Shown here: positions 6,221 through 9,687 of the stretch, piece after piece
How positions within the stretch are numbered: position 1 is the first letter of the stretch
How the letters are laid out: every line of letters begins with the position of its first letter
Position numbers and translations under genes: made by a program
NCBI GenBank assembly: GCA_017429885.1
Contig: JAFROA010000008.1
Location: 1-9,687, forward strand
Length of the DNA stretch: 9,687 nt
Reading direction: 5' to 3'
Source: Bacteroidales bacterium
Lineage (GTDB): Bacteria; Bacteroidota; Bacteroidia; Bacteroidales; UBA932
The notes under the pieces: model-generated
Seen by the model: only the letters and a program-made list of their open reading frames with translations
Databases searched by the model: none
Told to the model about the DNA's origin: nothing

Positions 6221-7081
6221 CATGTTGCTGAAAGATGATGCGTCAGCGGCAGGAATCCTGTCGATCAATCCTCGAATATATCCGATTGAGAAGTCGAAGG
6301 ATCCCATCTCTGCGACGATCGAGGTACTCAAGCCCGCATCCCAATTATTCAATGAATAACCTCCCCAGCCTCCTGCCCTGACTCTCCAGTCAAACGGATA
6401 TGTCCTGCCGAGAAAGAGTTCCGCATCGACAGGCAGCCTAAGTCTGAATTCCTTCTTGGGGAGACAGTCCAATGCGGGACCCGCGCTTAGGAACAATCTG
6501 GTTCCTTTGACATGTTGCCTGAAAGACATGCCTGCCGACATCGCAAAACCAGAGCGGCTTTCCACGGCATTTCCAGAGAGGAAAGCGTAGCCTCCGCCAA
6601 CTTGGAAATCATAAAACCTTCCGGCGGCGATCATATTATTATACCGTTCTGTTTTCTTGATCTTCTTGCGCCACTTTTTATAATGATTCTCCATCGACTC
6701 CTTGGAATAAGGCTCTGAACTCAGTGTGTCCAACTTGCTGAAAAAGTTCATGAGATCGTCCGGATCGATGAATCCTGTAAGTTTCGCAAGGTAGTCTCCT
6801 GACTGGTTCAGGGCGATGAAACAAGGGAAAGCCCGTGCGACTGGAAGATACGTGGCAAATTCTCCGGGATTGTCAGGGTCGACAGTCTCGAGGTTGTATG
6901 TAGTCGCCGCTGTCTTCAGAACCGCCGATGTGTCAAGGGCTTCCTGAAAATCCACGAACATGATGTGGCTGGAATTCCCAAAGCACAGGACTTTCAGGTT
7001 CCTTGGATTATACACCTGGCCTGACGCAAGGTTGCAGATCACTGTCGCGGCCGCCAAAACGATAGCGAATTTTCTTCCCAT
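5735..7081 (-). CDS. Chimeric envelope protein: thioredoxin-like + barrel-like + Rpn C-terminal half
   Basis: The 448-residue product has four parts. (1) A signal peptide, about residues 1-21. (2) A thioredoxin-like domain, about 29-118. The expected CxxC position reads NSSHIMF, so it lacks the redox cysteines, but the cis-Pro strand (AFPCFIAL) and the final helix (FIDPDDLMNFFSKL) are visible. (3) A basic helix, then a Gly- and aromatic-rich alternating segment, about 152-288, that resembles outer-membrane beta-barrel strands (QVGGGYAFL, RAGGWGGYSL, FDFSIGYI). (4) From about 289 to the end, a clear Rpn/PD-(D/E)XK transposase-family C-terminal region, with MINHYTIRN, FTDSLHYITVELPK, EWILYTIKNM and a C-terminal GLDLSVIQKYTGLSLDEI. 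The nuclease catalytic half is absent. A GTG one codon upstream is possible, but the ATG at 7081 gives a TGATG overlap with the thioredoxin gene. The Rpn tail is probably acquired and nonfunctional; the front domains may still work. Confidence 0.75.
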   Translation of the reverse strand: MGRKFAIVLAAATVICNLASGQVYNPRNLKVLCFGNSSHIMFVDFQEALDTSAVLKTAATTYNLETVDPDNPGEFATYLPVARAFPCFIALNQSGDYLAKLTGFIDPDDLMNFFSKLDTLSSEPYSKESMENHYKKWRKKIKKTERYNNMIAAGRFYDFQVGGGYAFLSGNAVESRSGFAMSAGMSFRQHVKGTRLFLSAGPALDCLPKKEFRLRLPVDAELFLGRTYPFDWRVRAGGWGGYSLNNWDAGLSTSIVAEMGSFDFSIGYIRGLIDRIPAADASSFSNMVGITDFIIPGVPGNDDMINHYTIRNVKDNGIEFTDSLHYITVELPKLTETLQEVKDTPEWILYTIKNMGSMKEMPSEYRGSYLEKIFQLSKFASMEEMSQREYLARYMWEVDQRSQLRSARNEGLAEGLRETAKKMLLDGLDLSVIQKYTGLSLDEIRSLR

Positions 7082-7425
7082 CACTCCTCATCTTCAGCCT
7101 TTGACAAGAAAGCGAGGAACTCCTTCCGCTTGACGGAGCCGAGTAATGTGTCAACTACTTTCCCGGTCTTGTCCAGAATGACGAAATAGGGGATAGAGCC
7201 TTTGAAACCGACAGGGATGAACCTCTCTGCGAATAGTTTACCGTCATTCTGATCGACATCGAGGAGCAGTACGTTGAATCCATCAAGAACCTTTTTCACA
7301 CTCGAATCCTTCATGACGGACTCCTTCATGTACTTGCATGGCCCGCACCAAGATGCGGTGAACATGACCAATGTTGGCTTCTCCTTGTCCTGAATGTACT
7401 TCTGCGGGATAAGCGTTTTATTCAT
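7081..7425 (-). CDS. Thioredoxin-family protein (CGPC)
   Basis: The 114-residue protein has the thioredoxin fold pattern: a first strand TLVMFTASWCGPC with active-site Cys27 and Cys30, FNVLLLDVDQN, the cis-proline strand SIPYFVILD (Pro79), and a G-K-V-V-D-T-L-L-G strand before the last helix. It probably catalyses disulfide exchange. No signal peptide is seen, because it begins MNKTLIPQKY, and an in-frame TAG lies two codons upstream of the ATG, so the start cannot extend further. That is odd, since the translationally coupled downstream gene (TGATG overlap) encodes an envelope protein. Either this is a cytoplasmic enzyme or its 5' end with the signal sequence was lost in the rearrangement that placed the permease fragment 12 bases upstream. 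No promoter resembling TAnnTTTG is visible in front of it. Confidence 0.85.
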   Translation of the reverse strand: MNKTLIPQKYIQDKEKPTLVMFTASWCGPCKYMKESVMKDSSVKKVLDGFNVLLLDVDQNDGKLFAERFIPVGFKGSIPYFVILDKTGKVVDTLLGSVKRKEFLAFLSKAEDEE

Positions 7426-7437
7426 TAGCTATCCGGA

Positions 7438-7774
7438 ATGAGATTGTCCCGCACTATGACGTTTTCCCTGCTGGCGGTCCTGCTGCTGGCGGGGCTTGAC
7501 ATGTGTTGCGGAGGATCGGGCTTCGGGATTCCGGACGGGGTGATATTCAATAAATTAAGGCTTCCCCGCATCTTGACGGCCGTCCTTGCCGGGGCATCCC
7601 TGGCTCTTGCCGGACTGCAGATGCAGACCGTGTTCCGTAACCCTTGTCGTCGGAGCCGGGCTCTCCCTTGTCGCCGACATCCTGTCCCAGGTGTTCCCGA
7701 CCCCGCTCCCCGTCGGCAGCACCATGGCCATCATCGGCGCGCCGATAATCGTTTATATTCTTTTCAGGCGATGA
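7438..7774 (+). pseudogene. FecCD-type ABC importer permease with large internal deletion
   Basis: The first 69 codons encode the N-terminus of a FecCD/BtuC-type permease: a first membrane helix (FSLLAVLLLAGL), then the family signature RLPRILTAVLAGASLALAG and QMQTVFRNP. Immediately afterwards, from about 7643 and in a different frame (+1), comes the C-terminus of the same family: LVVGAGLSLVADIL, LPVGSTMAIIGAP and IVYILFRR followed by a stop at 7774. Together about 112 residues remain of the usual 320-345, so roughly 220 codons are missing and the frame is broken at the junction (about 7642-7645). Intact members form the membrane channel for heme, cobalamin or ferric siderophores. The stop overlaps the next ATG by 4 bases, the normal operon arrangement. 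No binding-protein gene or promoter lies upstream, and the gene starts only 12 bases from the divergent thioredoxin start. Confidence 0.85.
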
Positions 7775-8379
7775 TCAAGGCTGTTGACATAGTTATCGGC
7801 TACCCGGAGGCGAATAAGGCGGCAGGAGTTGCAGGGCTGCTGTCTTTCGAATTCGCTGACGGCGAGTGCGTTATGCTCCGGGGCCGGAACGGCAGCGGCA
7901 AGACCACCCTGATGAAGACCCTCGCCGGATTGCTCCCGCTACTTTCAGGGACGTTCGAAACCGGAGGTGAGGCCGTCCTTGTACCGACCAGGATTCCCAA
8001 AGTCAAGGGATTCACCGTCGAGGAATTCGTCCGAACAGGCATGCTCGCCGAGTTCGGGGCATTCAGGCGGCTGGATAAGGAAGCGGAGAACCGGGTCACG
8101 GAAGCGGTTCGGATGATGGAACTGAACCAGCTGGCAGACAAGGATTTAAGCCGCCTTAGCGACGGCGAGTTCCAGAAAGCCTGCATAGCCGCCGCCCTGA
8201 CCCGCAATGCGAACCTCCTGATGCTCGACGAGCCCACCGCCTTCCTCGACGTGGAGAACCGGGTCATGGTCCACAAAGCCCTCCAGCGCCTCTCTCACGA
8301 GACCCTCATCACCATCATCTTCTCCACCCACGACATCCACGACGGCGCCCTCTACTCCGACTCCGTGCTGGCCCTTTGA
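7771..8379 (+). CDS. ABC transporter ATP-binding protein (heme/cobalamin/siderophore type), C-terminally short
   Basis: The 202-residue ATPase would energise the importer whose permease gene precedes it. Visible motifs are Walker A GRNGSGKT (38-45), the signature LSDGE (129-133), Walker B LLMLDEP (149-155) with D-loop AFLD, and the H-loop histidine in STHD (His187). The Q-loop glutamine is not found; the equivalent stretch reads VPTRIPK, and related Bacteroidota ATPases also tend to lack it. The protein ends only 15 residues after the H-loop, whereas FecE/BtuD-type subunits usually continue for about 50 more and total about 250, so the 3' end appears lost. The reading frame is also open continuously from 7438, so the deletion in the permease gene has created a potential 313-codon fusion. 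The native start is the ATG at 7771. With the permease destroyed, the transporter is very probably inactive. Confidence 0.85.
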   Translation: MIKAVDIVIGYPEANKAAGVAGLLSFEFADGECVMLRGRNGSGKTTLMKTLAGLLPLLSGTFETGGEAVLVPTRIPKVKGFTVEEFVRTGMLAEFGAFRRLDKEAENRVTEAVRMMELNQLADKDLSRLSDGEFQKACIAAALTRNANLLMLDEPTAFLDVENRVMVHKALQRLSHETLITIIFSTHDIHDGALYSDSVLAL

Positions 8380-8385
8380 CGCGGC

Positions 8386-9687
8386 TCATTGTTCCGAAGC
8401 CATCATCTGGTACCTCCAAAAGTGTTCTTTGCGTTCGAGGTGGTAGTCGGTGTAGGTGTCACAACTGCCTCTGATCATCATGGCGACCTGGGTGTCAGGG
8501 TATAGCTTGATAACAGTCGCGTTATTCCCGATCATGTGGTTAATCCTGGCTGTTGTCTCTTCGTCCTTGCAGATAGAAAGGGCTTCCTTGAATAGCTTTT
8601 CGGCTTGAGTGAATACTGATTGTTGCGCGCGACTGGTCATATCGACTGGCGGATAATCTTCATAATAACCAGAGAACGAGTAGAAGGACAGAGCCCAGCA
8701 GTTTCCGACGGAGTTCTTCATTCCTATGGCTAACTTGGTCATCATCAATGCCTTCCGGTTTGGATCATCCGTAATCCTGATGCCTCTCTCAAGTGAAGCC
8801 ATCTCGTGGGCGAACTTGAATTTGTAGTCTCCACGATCCTTTAAGGGTTCCAATTCTGGGTTGAACGGGTCGTATTTGAGATATCCTTCCCGACCAACAT
8901 TGGTCCTCCTCTGGAAAGAAGATGGCACCTTGGCAAGCCATTCTTCGGCTTCTTCATATCTCATGAGACGAATCATGCGGGTGCCGATTACCTCTTGGAA
9001 AAAAGCTTCCTCTGAATATCCTCTGTCGTTTAGATATCTTAAAACATTGGTTGTAGGGCGCTTCAGGTTGTCAACATATTTGATCAAGCAACCGACATCC
9101 ACAGTATCGACCAATTCGAAGAAAGAATCCCTATAGTCGTGGTAGTTAAAGCCTTCTCCCGTCCGATACTCCCGCATAGACATCTTCCCGTGTTTCCATT
9201 CGCCTGAAGCGTCTTTTCTGTAAGACCAAACACTGTCGACTTTTTGGAGGAGATAATTGTCAGCCATATTGGCAAAGGCCAATGCGCTAACCTCCTGAAA
9301 GTTATCAAGAAGCGTCGGAACTATCCCGGAATGGACAATCTTCCGCAGCATATCATTCCAATAGAAGAAACTCCAATTGCCCGAAATCGCATTGATCCCC
9401 TCATCGGCCGTACTGCCTCTGTATTCTTCAATATTGTCATTGATTTTACGTTCAAGCCATTTGACATGGCCAAGCATCCTGGCCTCGTATCCTTCGCGAT
9501 AATTATTCATCGAATCAAGGTAGATCCTTAATACCCTGATGGATTCCTTGATGTACTTGCTTCCAGGACTGTTCTCGGCCAGGGTTAGAGTTTTTGCGGC
9601 GGAGGTGTTGTCTCCGAGAATATGGTCAATGAACGACGCTGAATAGTACCAAAGGTCGGGATCTTTTACCTTCTTTTCCCTACCGAT
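8386..9687 (-). CDS. Large helical-repeat-like protein of unknown function (5' end outside window)
   Basis: The frame is open from the window edge (9687) to the TGA at 8386, giving 433 codons. An internal ATG exists at 9510, but the 59 codons upstream read as sensible protein (e.g. DPDLWYYSASFIDHILGDN, then SPGSKYIKESIRVLRIYLDS), so the true start lies beyond the window. The sequence is largely helical, with TPR/Sel1-like features such as RYEEAEEWLAKVP, AEKLFKEALSICKDEETTARI and alternating aromatic helices. It resembles large conserved Bacteroidales proteins that tally pairs of helices, and I recall the motif A-K-V-P...Y-L-K-Y-D-P-F-N-P from that group, but I cannot assign a function. The N-terminus is not visible, so localisation is unknown. 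It converges on the truncated ATPase gene with only 6 bases between stops and no terminator between them. Confidence 0.7.
   Translation of the reverse strand: MGREKKVKDPDLWYYSASFIDHILGDNTSAAKTLTLAENSPGSKYIKESIRVLRIYLDSMNNYREGYEARMLGHVKWLERKINDNIEEYRGSTADEGINAISGNWSFFYWNDMLRKIVHSGIVPTLLDNFQEVSALAFANMADNYLLQKVDSVWSYRKDASGEWKHGKMSMREYRTGEGFNYHDYRDSFFELVDTVDVGCLIKYVDNLKRPTTNVLRYLNDRGYSEEAFFQEVIGTRMIRLMRYEEAEEWLAKVPSSFQRRTNVGREGYLKYDPFNPELEPLKDRGDYKFKFAHEMASLERGIRITDDPNRKALMMTKLAIGMKNSVGNCWALSFYSFSGYYEDYPPVDMTSRAQQSVFTQAEKLFKEALSICKDEETTARINHMIGNNATVIKLYPDTQVAMMIRGSCDTYTDYHLERKEHFWRYQMMASEQ

Noticed and set aside
7082..7084. GTG as the start of the chimeric gene.
   Set aside because: It is in frame, but the adjacent ATG at 7081 is a better start and gives the common TGATG coupling.
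7586..7642. Start of a separate small protein at the ATG at 7586.
   Set aside because: Its first 19 codons are the permease N-terminal region read out of frame. Only the part from about 7643 is real FecCD sequence, so it belongs to the deleted permease gene.
7800..8276. 158-codon open frame on the minus strand opposite the ATPase gene.
   Set aside because: It is the GC-rich shadow of the ABC ATPase motifs; the Ser/Arg/Pro-rich translation is not protein-like.
1..9687. CRISPR arrays, tRNA or rRNA genes, insertion-sequence ends.
   Set aside because: Read on both strands, no regularly spaced repeats, cloverleaf patterns, rRNA-like sequence or transposase with terminal inverted repeats were seen. 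The Rpn fragment has no visible flanking inverted or direct repeats.

Overview
The window looks like a chromosomal segment from an uncultured Bacteroidota, most likely an animal-gut Bacteroidales. Supporting signs are promoter elements of the TAnnTTTG type, starts without Shine-Dalgarno sequences, short lipoprotein signals ending in S-F-C or S-S-C, the small Bacteroidota histone H1-like protein, the L25-Pth gene pair, and an Rpn-type nuclease fragment of the Bacteroidota kind. I see no tRNA, rRNA, CRISPR array or intact mobile element.

Left part (1-5734, all on +). A lipoprotein clostripain-family (C11) cysteine peptidase with its own promoter is followed by ribosomal protein L25 (Ctc) and peptidyl-tRNA hydrolase, a translation pair that probably starts from a promoter at about 1442-1472 and has a hairpin-rich leader. 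Next come a 58-residue histone H1-like DNA-binding protein with its own promoter and a strong terminator, and then a secreted M6 metalloprotease with a fibronectin III-like domain. The protease overlaps by 4 bases a small lipoprotein of unknown function. Housekeeping genes are thus flanked by two surface or secreted proteases.

Middle part (5735-7425, on -). A CGPC thioredoxin is coupled by a TGATG stop/start overlap to a chimeric gene. That gene encodes a signal peptide, a thioredoxin-like domain without CxxC, a probable outer-membrane barrel segment, and then, in frame, the C-terminal half of an Rpn-family nuclease/transposase. The convergent lipoprotein gene and this gene share an inverted repeat that lies inside the last codons of the lipoprotein gene.

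Right part (7438-9687). The remains of a heme/cobalamin/siderophore-type ABC importer lie on +. The FecCD permease gene has lost roughly two thirds of its middle, which puts its N-terminus in frame with a downstream ATPase gene that itself ends early. Six bases further on, a large helical-repeat-like protein of unknown function on - runs off the right edge of the window.

I see no convincing complete new system. The most interesting region is 5735-8385, where two independent rearrangements (an Rpn tail fused to an envelope protein, and a collapsed importer operon) lie about 1.4 kb apart. This suggests a locus of illegitimate recombination or decay.
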